Both the position numbers and the translations under genes were made by a program. Source: Temnopleurus reevesii (lineage: Eukaryota > Echinodermata > Echinoidea > Temnopleuroida > Temnopleuridae). From it: 20,912 bases of DNA. A model generated the notes under the pieces. The model did no database searches, was not told where the DNA came from, and saw only the letters and a program-made list of their open reading frames with translations. Location: the NCBI GenBank assembly GCA_036244855.1, contig BQKZ01001713.1, forward strand, positions 14,959-35,870, given 5' to 3'. Position 1 is the first letter of the stretch; every line of letters begins with the position of its first letter. This document shows positions 1 through 10,151 of this stretch, piece after piece.

Positions 1-1330
1 CGAACAGATGGATTTCAGGCGCACGCCACGGCGCCTCAGTCAATATCGACCCTCGATATCGACCCTCGATACAGACCCTCTTTGTTCGTGAAATAGTGCC
101 ACCTGATTGGTCAGCCACTGTCGCCTCGCTCGCTCGCCATTGGTTAAGACGTGTTCCTTATCTAGTCTGCTATTTATAAACTTTATTCAAAACATCGATG
201 TATTAATGTTTTTTTTTTCTTCTTCCGAATCTTGTAAGGATCAACGGAATAAAAAACATAGAAATAAATTAAATCTATTACGTATGAAATAGAGTTCCTA
301 AAAGTAAAATAAGAACAAAATCAGCATTCATTTCAGATCACGTATAGAGAGTGGGGTCTGCATTCTGCACTAGTTTCAAATCGGGAGGGTACAACGTTGA
401 ACCCTTCGTACCAGCTTTCATCACATGGGATTAATTTTGAACCTCATGTGGTATAATGAGGATGCTGGCCGGATGCCGGGGTTTAAATTAGTGACTTTGC
501 GTAATTTTGGACCCTAACTGTACCCTAATTTCTTAGTGTGTACGATCCAATTCGTGTAATGAAGGATAGCAATGAGCTTTCATAATTCTCGCACAGAAAA
601 TGCGAGGATCGCTTAATCATTCCAATTCAAACGCTTTACCGACTGAGATAATCATTGCTTTCGTTTGACATTAAAATGGATTCAGAATAAATAAACGGAA
701 ACTCATAAATGGAAACTCATCTGATTAAGGCTACCAAATGTTCTGAAGTCCTAATAACCATCGGTTAATAAAAACGGTTACACGGCCCTGTCGGTAGAGC
801 GTCTAACTTGAAATGAAGCAATCCGCATTGGTGCCCCTAAGATTCAAGATTAAAAGTGGTGTACTTGCCAAGAAAATCAGATGCAAAAGTGCGAGTTGCA
901 TCAGGAATCCGGATGATTTTTTATCACGCATGATGGGAAATTTCCTCTAAAATCTGTTTAACTCGCCCTCCAAACAATCAATGAAAAAAAGAAGTAAAAA
1001 TCCAATTGTAAAGCTTTAGATCGCCGATCTTTCACTTCTATGTTGAGTTTATTTCCGTATTAAAAAAGTGCTCTGTTTTAAAATAAAAATGTGAAAGCAA
1101 TGGATGTGAAAGCGTTAAAAGCGGGATAAATGGAATACTGTATTAACTATCATGTAGATGATTATGGTTGGTTGGTTGTCCAAGCGTTTGAATCAACCCA
1201 AATGAAATCGCTCTGCATTAAAACCAGCGATCATACGCCACAAACGTGCGTGGTCCAATCACGACGATGAGTGCTCAAAATGAACTGCTAATCAATATTC
1301 AAGAGTTACGGTCGCTAGATTTTTGACATT
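1..1330. other. Intergenic, no gene seen
   Basis: AT-rich sequence with stop codons in all frames. A 13-base unit (tcgaccctcgata) is repeated in tandem at about 46-72. A G-run follows at about 1339-1349. A stretch near 784-830 (ggtagagcg) faintly recalls the 5' half of a tRNA-derived SINE but has no B box. I see no splice-bounded coding exon. Confidence 0.6.
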
Positions 1331-1410
1331 TTTTTTTGGGGGGGGGGGTGCAGGGGTGGAGAGGGAATAAAAAAAATAGATTTGGAAAGATGAGCAAATT
1401 AGTGAAGATT

Positions 1411-2582
1411 TTCAGACATGTTGCCAATTTGATGACATAACGGGTGCCCAACTTACAAGAGTTTTCTTTTATCTTTATGGTGCAAAACTCATCATTTCTA
1501 CAGAAAGATACAAAGTTTGTATAAGTGTAAACATGCAAATAGGGGATCTACATTTCTACCATGAAGATATCTTTAAGTTACAGAATTGGGGAAATCGTAT
1601 TTTTGAGAAAAAGGTAAACATCTTATAACATTGTTATGAATATGATTAGTGGTCAGTTGTGCAACTATGACGTCATCAGTTGCCAATTTGTCTAAATATT
1701 GAAACATTCATAACTCTCTTATTAGTTGTCTGATTTTCCCAAAACAAAACTTTTATTTTGCTCATCTTATTTTTCTGCTCCTGATGAAGAAATATTTTTT
1801 TGGGGTAGACTCTTCTTTTTAAAAAATAGAATGATTTTTTTTTTAACATTGGCTTAATACTACTGCATGTAATGTCAAAAAATGAAATAACATCTTATAA
1901 TTGCTTTTTTTTCTCAATTTTGGTGTCGACTAGAAATGGCATTACCTCAGATGACAGTGCCATGAAATATATTAAAAAGTCATTTTTTAATTTCGTGTAA
2001 AACTAANTTCAGACATGTTGCCAATTTGATGACATAACGGATGCCCAACTTACAAATTTTTTCTTTTGTCTTTATGGTCCAAAATTCATCCTTTCTACAG
2101 AAAGATACAAAGTTTGGATAAGTGTAAACATGCAAATAAGGGATCTACATTTCTACCATGAAGATATCTTTAAGTTACAGAATTGGGGAAATCGTATTTT
2201 TGAGAAAAGGGTAAACATCTCATAACAGTTGTGCAACTATGACATAATCATTTGCCAATTTTTCTAAATTTTGAAACATTCATAACTTTATTATTAGTTG
2301 TCTTATTTTTCCCAAACTTTTTTTAAATTTTGCTCATCTTATTTTTCTGCTCCTGATGAAGAAATATTTGTTTGGGGTAGACTCTTCTTTAAAAAAATAG
2401 AATGATTTTTTTTTTTACATTGGCTTAATACTACTGCATGTAATGTCAAAAATGAGATAACATCTTATAATTGCCTTTTTTCTCAAAATATTATTTTGGT
2501 GTCGACTAGAAATGGCATTACCTCAGATGACAGTGCCATAAAATATATTAAAAAGTCATTTTTAATTTCATGTAAAACTAAA
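1411..2582. repeat. Duplicated block split by a single N (1411-2006 and 2008-2582)
   Basis: The sequence from 1411 (ttcagacatgttgcc) to 2006 is repeated nearly base for base from 2008 to 2582, with an N at 2007 exactly at the join. Differences are scattered substitutions and small indels, the largest being about 20-25 bases missing after 2224 in the second copy. No coding potential. The exact abutment at an N suggests two haplotype versions of one locus placed in series rather than a genuine tandem duplication. Confidence 0.85.
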
Positions 2583-2837
2583 TTCAATCTCTCTTGACAA
2601 AAACATATGAATAAATGAAGACTTTCACAAAATGATCGCTTATCAAACATCTAAATAATATGATATTCATGATGACCCATAATGAAAAGCTTTGTTTTAA
2701 AGGACGTTTCCTATGTATCATTATGGATCAGGGGAGTTTTGCTCAGTAGTGCGTTAATTGAAGAAAATGGTGGGTTTTCAAAAATGGTGGGCGGTGGCTT
2801 GTTGGTGATAAAAAAAAGCGATAATGTGCGCATTTAC

Positions 2838-2932
2838 GGACAAACGCACAACTGATCTGCGCACCTTTGAATGCGCACGTCGGATAGTGATCTGCGCACC
2901 TTTGAATGCGCACATCGGATGCGCCTTCATTT
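2838..2932. repeat. Short tandem duplication
   Basis: The block gatctgcgcacctttgaatg, followed by cgcac and tcggat, occurs twice in a row (about 2852-2885 and 2890-2922). It lies just before the AAT microsatellites and has no coding meaning that I can see. Confidence 0.6.
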
Positions 2933-2956
2933 TGTTACACCCACAATCCACCGTCC

Positions 2957-2982
2957 ATCTATTTTGAAATCCCCTCAATAAC

Positions 2983-3031
<49 letters not shown>

Positions 3032-3084
3032 GTGATAATAATAATAATAATAATAAAAGTCTATTTTGAAATCCCCTCAATAAC

Positions 3085-3122
<38 letters not shown>

Positions 3123-3155
3123 TAATAATAATAATAATAAAAGTCTATTTGAAAG
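2957..3155. repeat. Compound AAT microsatellite in a repeated 90-100 base unit
   Basis: Two units each begin with ctattttgaaatcccctc and aataac, then run into (AAT)n with occasional GAT interruptions. A third unit start (gtctatttgaaa) follows at 3144. The long Leu/Ile runs seen on translation are products of the triplet repeat, not protein. Confidence 0.9.
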
Positions 3156-3159
3156 CTGT

Positions 3160-3856
3160 ACGGCAATGAACACTTAAAGACATTGTTTAACATTGTTTTC
3201 ATTTAAACAATTCTCAACCGTCAGATCCTAGAGGTTATCTGAAAGGTTAATGGTGCATATAAACTAAACTGGGAAAATATTAGGCTTTAAAATCAACGTT
3301 TAGTGCTTGAAACAAGCAACAATCTAAAACGTCGCCTCCATAGGCTTTGTATAAAAATTATGCGTCATCCTTACGCTTTAATTTAATGTACATAGATATC
3401 TTGATAGTGCATGCATAACTGTCTTTATTTTTGGATCCGCTGTTGATTTTTCATCTATCTGAATATATTTAGATAGGACAGACAGCTTGGTTTGAGCATT
3501 TTTAAAATTGTGCAACTGCAATTTGTGATAATGTCTTTAATTCAATACGGCGTGATGAACACGCATTAATTAGTCATAAAGTCTCGAGTACGGGCCATGT
3601 CGATTAATTATAGCATTAATTATTGATCAGTCAGAATGAGCAAAATGGTTTCACACTTTTTAGCATAATGATAATGATAATAAACGGCTTTTATCTGGCG
3701 CTCATCAACTTTTTATGAAGAAAATGTGAACATAATCTTCAGAAATTACATACACTTCTTTATATGACAAAACACTTTTTAAATGCAAAAGAATGCAATG
3801 TATATTCCCATGAAGGCATCAACGATCGTAAAGTGGGCAGGATCTTGTTCCGCCCA
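3160..3856. other. Intergenic, nothing recognised
   Basis: AT-rich unique-looking sequence with a short GATAAT repeat near 3667-3682. No open frame with coding character, splice-bounded exon or RNA fold is evident by eye. Confidence 0.5.
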
Positions 3857-4118
3857 CACTGCAAAAATGCTGGTGTTAAATTTAACACCAACCGGAATCT
3901 ATATATGACAACACCAGAAAGCTGTTCAAATAACACCAGTACGGAATCCATTCGATGTATTTCAATACCGACTGGTGTTGTTTAAGGCCTTGAACAACAT
4001 GGTGTTTAGATACATTGATTTGATTCCGAACTGGTGTTATTTTAACACTTTTATGATGTCGTACTATATAGATTCCGGTTAGTGTTAAATTTAACACCAA
4101 CGTTTTTTTTTTGCAGTG
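3857..4118. mobile_element. Non-autonomous DNA transposon (MITE) with TTTTTGCAGTG ends
   Basis: The left end reads cactgcaaaaatgctggtgt and the right end is its inverted counterpart, finishing gttttttttttgcagtg. Arms of about 50 bases match, including ccggaatctatat. Both arms contain the self-complementary 18-mer ggtgttaaatttaacacc, and further ggtgtt or aacacc half-sites lie between them. There is no transposase frame. No clear target duplication is visible, so the superfamily is left open. Confidence 0.8.
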
Positions 4119-4793
4119 CATGGACTTACGGAATATAATTGAGACTGGGAAGTTTATGTGCGCACGTCAAGCACAAACGGAATGTATTCTACGTACGTCA
4201 ATCATCTCACCTGCGCATTCATGCACACAAAAACCGTAAAATGAATTATTATTAAGATCCCCTTCTTTTCATTGAACACATTGTGCTCTTCACTTGAGGT
4301 TTTCTCACCGCTCGTGATTTCTTCACCTGAGGACGAGTTAGTTAAATGTACTCGGAACGTTGTATTCTTGTTTAATCTTTCATCTTTTACAAATTCTAGC
4401 TTTTGCTCAGTACTTTTCAGGACTATTTCTTAAAAAGATAACCCTACACCACATGGTGCACCCGCAAACCTTTTTGAATGTTTACTTCACCATGCAAGCT
4501 CTGGTTTCCTTAAAAATAATGTGTTTTCAAAATTCGTGAAGGCAACTTATTGTGCGCATCAATTATTGCGCACAATTAGACACACTCATTTTCTACCGTC
4601 CACAAGACAGTCATCATCAACCAATTTCGAAAATACGCATTTTGCTTTGAATATGTATGCACTGACTATGAATAAAAGCGAATTTAGATGGCTTTCTCAT
4701 TTTAAAGTAGGGTCTACTTTCTTTCTTTTTTTTTTAATGATAACAAGCAATATCGGTATTGCGAACGATAATAATTCATCATGCCAGTCTATA
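4119..4793. other. Intergenic; one weak signal-peptide-like frame
   Basis: Mostly AT-rich spacer. A + strand frame from ATG 4668 to about 4797 encodes a basic start (MNKSEF), a hydrophobic run (STFFLFFLMITSNIGIA) and a short polar stretch, and ends at CACG|GTAAGT. This resembles a signal-peptide exon, but the GTAAGT belongs to the terminal repeat of the adjacent transposon and no continuation is found. I do not call it a gene. Confidence 0.3.
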
Positions 4794-5064
4794 CACGGTA
4801 AGTAAAAAAAAATGTCCTCCAACTTTTAAGCTGTCCTGTTCGAAATTTAAAATTATTATCGTGAATTTGATGGTATGTCCTGAAAGAGTACTTTCCATGG
4901 TACCATTTTATGTCCATTACTGCATGCATGACTGAACAAGAGACGATTGTTCTTGAGGAACAAAATGTCACTTGCGCCAAGTGGATGGGTGAAGACAAAA
5001 ACAGCCTTTGGTCGTGCGGCAGTTGGACAGATAATGGCAAGTTCAAACAAGAGCATTTGCAATT

Positions 5065-5079
5065 ACACACACACACACA

Positions 5080-5113
<34 letters not shown>

Positions 5114-5143
5114 CACGCACGAGCACACACACACACATACTCA
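5065..5143. repeat. (AC)n microsatellite
   Basis: Interrupted CA dinucleotide tract inside the left half of the foldback element, mirrored by a TG tract in the right half. Confidence 0.95.
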
Positions 5144-5616
5144 AAGTAAACCGCAGACAAACAGACCCACAAACTGCACGCAAAGACGCCCACATACGCG
5201 CACAATTCATACACAGAAATCAAGAAATAAACATAATTTTGTGTTTCGTCGCAAAAGTCTCTGACCAAAATTATTTCTTGTGGGGAAGTCTCCGGTATTC
5301 ATGGTATTCACCAATCCATCTGCAGACATATCAGATCGAGCTACAACAGGGTATGGAGGAAGATGCGTTTGAGCCTTGGGAAGATGGAGGGAATGCTCCA
5401 TCCAACATATGGGTCCATCATGCACAACTGTGTATCGTCCAGTAGGAACAGGAGACAGGTGAAGGATTGAGCTAAGAATAAGAGTGACGGGCACTTAAAA
5501 AAAGAAACAATTTTTATAAATGTTTGATCTTTAAAAAAATCACATAAGCTTTAAGAGATATGTTTTTCATGTTCTTATTCACAGATGTTACAGAGGACTG
5601 TTTTACATGTATGGAT

Positions 5617-5793
5617 GTATGCGTGTGTGTGCGTGTGTGCGTATGTGCGTGGTTTGGGGTTATGTTTGTGTGTATGTGTTTGTGTGTCTATATTCAGTGG
5701 GTTTTGTGAGACTTTCTCTGGTTACGAAAGAAAACTGAAAAGGTAGTAAGATTGTTGATAAAGTCTTACCACTTAGATTTTTGCCCCCGTTTA

Positions 5794-5842
<49 letters not shown>

Positions 5843-5930
5843 TTTATGTTTCTGTGTAGGTGTGTATTAGGTGATTTTCTGCATGTGTTTTCGTGTGTGA
5901 GCATGTACGTGTGGGTTTGAACGTGCTTCT
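5617..5930. repeat. (TG)n microsatellite and TG-rich flanks
   Basis: Impure TG-rich sequence with a pure (TG)n core at about 5797-5841, inside the right half of the foldback element and complementary to the (AC)n tract on its left. Confidence 0.95.
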
Positions 5931-6180
5931 GTCTGTCCAAGGGACACAAATTATTTTCATTGTTTTCATCTTCACTCAGCCACTTGGCGCAAGTAAGATT
6001 TTATACCTTTAGCAAAGTTGTCTCGTGTGCGGTCATGCGTGCAACAATACCAATAAAAGTGGTACCAAAATATTCTTTGGAGAATACTCTATCAGGATAT
6101 GCCATCAAATTTTGGATTATAATTTTAAGTTTTGAACAGGACGACATCAAAGTTGGAGGACATTTTTTTACTCACTCTGT

Positions 6181-6880
6181 ATAACAAACGACGGCTCCGC
6201 ATGAGCTATTTCCTATTCATCATTGCCTGGGAAAGGTTTTTCAATCAATGACGATGTGCTGCATATATCTCTCATCTCGATAAAATATGAAATTAAACAC
6301 AACCGGAATGCGTTAAAGCATATCTATAGTAAACTATTTAAAAAATACACTTCACCAAGGAAACTGGTTCGCAAACTCATAAATTAACCGAATTTCAATT
6401 TTATTTAATCAAGTTTTTTTTTCGCCGTAACAGGCAACATCAGTGTCAGCCACATTTTACTATGATTAAAAAACATTTACAATGATAACGAGTAAAAATA
6501 ATTTTGTGAACGAAAATTTATGTCTGTTTATAACGAACGACGGCTCCGCATGAGCTAGTTCCTAATCATCATTACCATGGAAAGGTTTTTCAATCGATGA
6601 TGATGTGCTGCATATATCCTCATCTGGATAACCACAAAATGAAACGCATTACACTGCAGCTCATCTATCATACGCGATCTTAAAACAATTATATTCGCCA
6701 AGGTAACTGGCTCGTAAACTTGTACATTATTGACAGCTAATAATCGAACATCAATTCTAATCAATTTGGTCCACATATATCAGACAACTGATGTCATATT
6801 CATACCTATACCTAGAACTACCGAATCAACATTGTTAGGTCTTTCTAGCAGTTACAGGCAACTTCAATGTCATGGATGTC
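6181..6880. repeat. Diverged direct repeat (6181-6455 and 6530-6880)
   Basis: Both copies start with ataac[ag]aacgacggctcc and gcatgagcta, continue with gaaaggtttttcaatc and gatgtgctgcatatat, and end near acaggcaac. They are offset by 349 bases. Copy one begins immediately at the end of the mariner-like element. No reading frame is shared, so this looks like an old tandem duplication or two copies of an unidentified repeat. Confidence 0.75.
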
Positions 6881-6937
6881 CACCCCCTGGGATATATTCC
6901 CCTACAGTGTAACCATCCCACTCGAATTCAGAAGGAA

Positions 6938-7455
6938 TTAAAGCCCAAGTACAGTTTTGGTAAAAGCGAATATTTTGATTGCTAGATTTTGTCTTCAAAT
7001 CTATATGAAGTGAAATATAGTATCATAGACATATTGCACAAATGATTGTGCGAAACATGAACCAGTTTGGGAAAAGCTATAACCTAAAACGCGCAAATTG
7101 AAATAATGTGGTGCAGCACCACACTATTTGAATATTTTCTTTTTTGATAAAGGACAACTTTCCATGCTCAGAATTGGATGAAAATTTCAAAATTTAATTG
7201 TTGTGTATATCTCTATATCATTCTATTGTCAAATCACGGAAATAAATTTGTATATGCTCGATAACGAGCAAAATAATGCTATAGCCAAGAGAGGGCGCTA
7301 AATATCATTTAACGGTCAAATTCAAATTTTCAAAAGAATCAGTTTGTAAAAAAATATGCTATGGTCTCAAAATGTGTATAAGAATTACATATTATGATAA
7401 AGTCCCCCAAATTCACATTTCTTCATCTTTACCAAAGCTATACTTGGGCTTTGAA
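6938..7455. mobile_element. Inverted-repeat element, TTAA-like end
   Basis: The left end ttaaagcccaagtacagttt plus tggtaaa is matched in inverted orientation by tttaccaaagctatacttgg plus gctttgaa on the right. The arms are about 27 bases with a few mismatches. The interior is AT-rich without coding frames and has a small near-perfect stem (tgtggtgc/gcaccaca) near 7117-7133. The left end sits on TTAA, while the right end reads TTGAA, so the target duplication is uncertain. Confidence 0.65.
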
Positions 7456-7743
7456 GAAAATGATTACGTGCCTTATTTATGTCTGAATTTGAGAAATAGA
7501 CATAAAAAATAGTTGTTCAGAGCATTATGTGGGTAACAATTAGATGCACATAGCCTACCTCTGACACAAAGGTTGTTTTTACAACCCTAAAGCTTGCCCG
7601 AGGCTTGCCCGAGGCTTGCCCGACATAGTAGCAAGTAATGCATGCCAATTGGATTCCAAGTAATATAGTCTTATCGTTATCAACCGGTTTAAGGAATACC
7701 ACGTAATCATACACTTGTTGGCAAAAAAACGCACATACATACA
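7456..7743. other. Intergenic, short triplicated motif
   Basis: Unremarkable AT-rich sequence except for a run at about 7590-7622 in which cttgcccgagg is repeated three times in tandem, the last copy altered. No gene seen. Confidence 0.5.
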
Positions 7744-8201
7744 GACCCCGCGGTGTAGAGGTTCTGCCTCTCGCCTTTCAACCATAGGGTCGTAGGTTCG
7801 AATCCTACCCATGGCGTTAGTTTCCTTCAGCAAGAAATTCATCCACATTGAGCTGCACTCAATCCTGGCAGGTGTTTCACCAAGATAAGAAAGACGTTAA
7901 GAACTTACTTTAAGATCGACTGGTGTCATTTCTTGTGCTGAATGCGCGTAATATTATGAATCATTTCGAACAAGAAGGGGTACCAGTCGTTCTTAAAGTC
8001 TTTCGTAACTTGATGAAACACCGCCCAGGTCAGGTGAAGGGATAACTGGCAGGAATACTCATTCCTTGAAATGTCATGTATGCTGGTGGCCGCCGCGCCC
8101 ATGCGCCGGGCTAAAGCCTGGTTACTAATAATGCAAATCGACTTGAGCACTCAGCAGAGTGCATACGCGTGCTATATAAATTGCATCTATTATTATTAAA
8201 C
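7744..8201 (+). mobile_element. tRNA-derived SINE interrupted by a MITE
   Basis: The 5' part looks like a tRNA gene. It has an A-box-like tgtagaggttctg at 7754-7766, an anticodon-like region, and an exact B box (ggttcgaatcc) at 7795-7805, as in RNA polymerase III promoters. The acceptor stem does not close, so it is not a working tRNA gene. The 3' part (about 8030-8201) ends in tgctatataaattgcatc and an ATT repeat, resembling sea urchin SINE tails as I recall them. The middle is split by an inverted-repeat element (7871-8022). Confidence 0.75.
7871..8022. mobile_element. MITE with GGTGTTTCA(C/T)CAAG ends, nested in the SINE
   Basis: The left arm ggtgtttcaccaagataaga and about 35 more bases pair with the right arm, which ends acttgatgaaacacc. 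Both arms include cgttcttaaagtctttcg-like sequence. It is flanked by cctgg on the left and ccagg on the right. Its terminal sequence is shared with the MITE at 17899-18057, so the two probably belong to one family. No coding frame. Confidence 0.75.
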
Positions 8202-8242
8202 CCGCCTATTGCATGAAACTGTAATCCCTATCCTGCTGTCGC

Positions 8243-8427
8243 TTAAGGCCCGGGCACACCAAACACGACACGGCATCACGGCACGGTATTTACGCGATGT
8301 CTTCCCTGTGATTGGCCAATTGTTAAACATCCTTTGCGCGGAAGAGCGCGCTGGCCAATAACAACCAAGATCGCGCGTAAATACCGTGCCGTTATGCCGT
8401 GCCGTTTTTGGTGTGCTGGGGCCTTAA
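8243..8427. mobile_element. TTAA-flanked MITE (piggyBac- or Kolobok-type)
   Basis: TTAA at 8243-8246 and 8424-8427 brackets a foldback whose arms (ggcccgggcacaccaaacac ... and its complement gtgtgctggggcc) match over about 55 bases, including ggcacggtatttacgcg. TTAA target duplications are characteristic of piggyBac and Kolobok transposons. No coding frame, so it is non-autonomous. Confidence 0.8.
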
Positions 8428-8694
8428 TCAATAAATTATCTACCTCTCCGTTTCCCAAAAGCATTTAAAGCATTTCCGCTGGGTTTTAATGAACTAATAC
8501 ATAATTTTAGGGATTTTCATAGTCACGGAAACCATCTTTAGGGTACTTTTTGTTTTCGAAAGCTCTGAATGTTGATACACAATCACACTCAGAAAAGAAG
8601 TTGCCGATTGTAATTATTTAAATCTGTTAAATTGCATTTTTCAATTGGGTAAAAATCCACAAATCCTTCGCGAACTTTTTTTTTTTAGTGTGCA

Positions 8695-9330
8695 AGAAGC
8701 ATAGTCCCCCGAGTCAGAGCTAGGGGGGCGCCAGAATTTGATTGAAAAAGGCCTTAAAATTGCTTTAAAGGGGCGGCAAATTGCTGATAGGGGGGGGGGG
8801 GCGCCAGATTTTAGATGATTACCTTTTTTTTTGCCTGTCATCTCTTCTCAGCCCCACGGGGGCGCCAAATGGGGGAGGGGGCGCCAAATTTTTTTTTTTT
8901 TTTGCTTGTCAGCTCAGCCGGGAGGAGTGCCCCAAAATTTGTGCTCAGTCCATCACAAACCCTCCAAAATAAACATACATTGGCTAGGGCTGAGTTTGGG
9001 GCTCCCATCCCATTATGTCCATCAACTTACATGGTAACTANATTCCGATGTAAATTCAACAATTACTCAAATAAAATGATAATGAAGATGAACCACTAGG
9101 AGTACAACACTGTCTTCACTGAAGCGGGTACCTTATCGAGAGAGTAACATAAATTAAAAATAAAATAAAAAAAGAAAAAACGGTGTACACAAATCATTCC
9201 ACCGTCACCCAGGCGCGCACCTGAGGGGGGGGATGGGGCGCCAAAATTTGGTGACCAAATGCGCTTATAAGGGGGCGCCAAAATTTGTGCTCAGTCCCCC
9301 CCCCCCCCGGTTATCAAAATCCTGGGTGCG
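8695..9330. repeat. GC-box repeat cluster (GGGGGCGCCAAA) spanning an N
   Basis: The motif ggggcgcca with a following a/t-rich stretch (gaattt, gatttt, aatttt) occurs at least six times: near 8725, 8801, 8860, 8880, 9236 and 9273. Two late copies are followed by gtgctcagtcc. The single N at 9041 falls in the middle. Short frames here translate to Gly/Phe-rich nonsense. It appears to be a degenerate interspersed repeat rather than genes. Confidence 0.6.
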
Positions 9331-9655
9331 CGCATGAGAAGAGAGTGAAAAACTCGAATATACCTTCCCGTTTTGATTTCTATGTAAATTTCCATTATAC
9401 AGGACAAAACACTGGAAAGAAAGAAAAAAGAAAAAACTATCAGAGTTTATAGAAATATTCCAATAGCTGGAAAAGGCTCGAAATTATTTAAGCACCCAAC
9501 GAGTCCCACGAAATTCGTGCAGAATTGATATTTATTAAAGTCCGATGAAGCATCAAATCTTAAACAGTTGAAACTAATTTGTTTATGATTATCAAGTTTT
9601 TGCCTTATTGCCGGTTTTCAGAATACTGCATGGGACGGTGGAGAAACGTACTTAA
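9331..9655. other. Intergenic, nothing recognised
   Basis: AT-rich spacer between the GC-box repeat and the foldback element. No supported feature. Confidence 0.5.
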
Positions 9656-10151
9656 ATGTATTATACCATTATCAATACCCTTTTCAGTGGAAGAACACCC
9701 AAATGTGTTTCTTATATTTCATAATATTTTTTTTCTTCATTTTTATGTTGGCTTAATAGGGAACGCTCCTAAAAATTTCTTTCCTGTTAATTGTGACATC
9801 ACAAGAGTCGAATTTGTTCACCTTGCTAGATCATGTTTCAGAGCTGGTTCTGTTATAACAAAAGGAAATATGTGGATCAATGCAGGGATTTCAATTCAGG
9901 TTATTGCGCATTCCAATTCCCTTTGCTTGATTCCACATATGTCCTTTTGTTATTTACAGCCCTGAAACATGATCTAGCACGGTGAACAAACTTGACTCTT
10001 GTGATGAATAGGATTTACATTTGAAAGAAATTTTTAGGGGCGTTCCCTACTAAGCCAACATAAAATTGAGAAAAAAAAACTATTATTAAATATTTGAAAC
10101 ACATTTGGACTCTCTTTCACTGAAAAGGGTATTGATAATGGTATAATACAT
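9656..10151. repeat. Long inverted repeat (foldback), arms about 235 bases
   Basis: The left arm starts atgtattataccattatcaa and the right arm ends with its complement. Further paired blocks include gaaaagggtattgat, ccaacataaaa, the ggaacgctcctaaaaatttc equivalent, and ctagatcatgtttcag. The centre lies near 9905. A 128-codon frame crosses the left arm but reads through the fold and has no family resemblance. It is probably a non-autonomous DNA transposon. Confidence 0.8.

Larger units (their letters stand above)
4794..6179. mobile_element. Mariner-like foldback element with long terminal inverted repeats
   Basis: The arms at about 4794-5003 and 5964-6179 are imperfect inverted copies of roughly 210 bases. 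The left end reads cacggtaagtaaaaaaaaa and tgtcctcc, and the right end is its complement, finishing actcactctg. Both outer ends are flanked by TA (4792-4793 and 6180-6181), the target duplication expected for Tc1/mariner transposons. The interior has no transposase frame. It carries an (AC)n tract near the left arm, a (TG)n tract near the right arm, and a central unique stretch (about 5215-5490). Because the tracts face each other, the whole element could fold into one long hairpin. Mobility would require a transposase supplied elsewhere. Confidence 0.8.

Noticed and set aside
2778..3173. Poly-Leu / poly-Ile frames on both strands
   Set aside because: Translation of an AAT microsatellite.
4789..5268. 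Cys/Val-rich - strand frame of 159 codons
   Set aside because: The Cys/Val run is the (TG)n translation of the AC microsatellite within a foldback transposon.
7744..7815. tRNA gene
   Set aside because: The B box is exact, but the acceptor and anticodon stems do not close and a SINE body follows. It is the tRNA-derived head of a SINE.
9579..9965. 128-codon frame, possible gene
   Set aside because: It runs through the arm and centre of a long inverted repeat and has no recognisable motif or splice sites.
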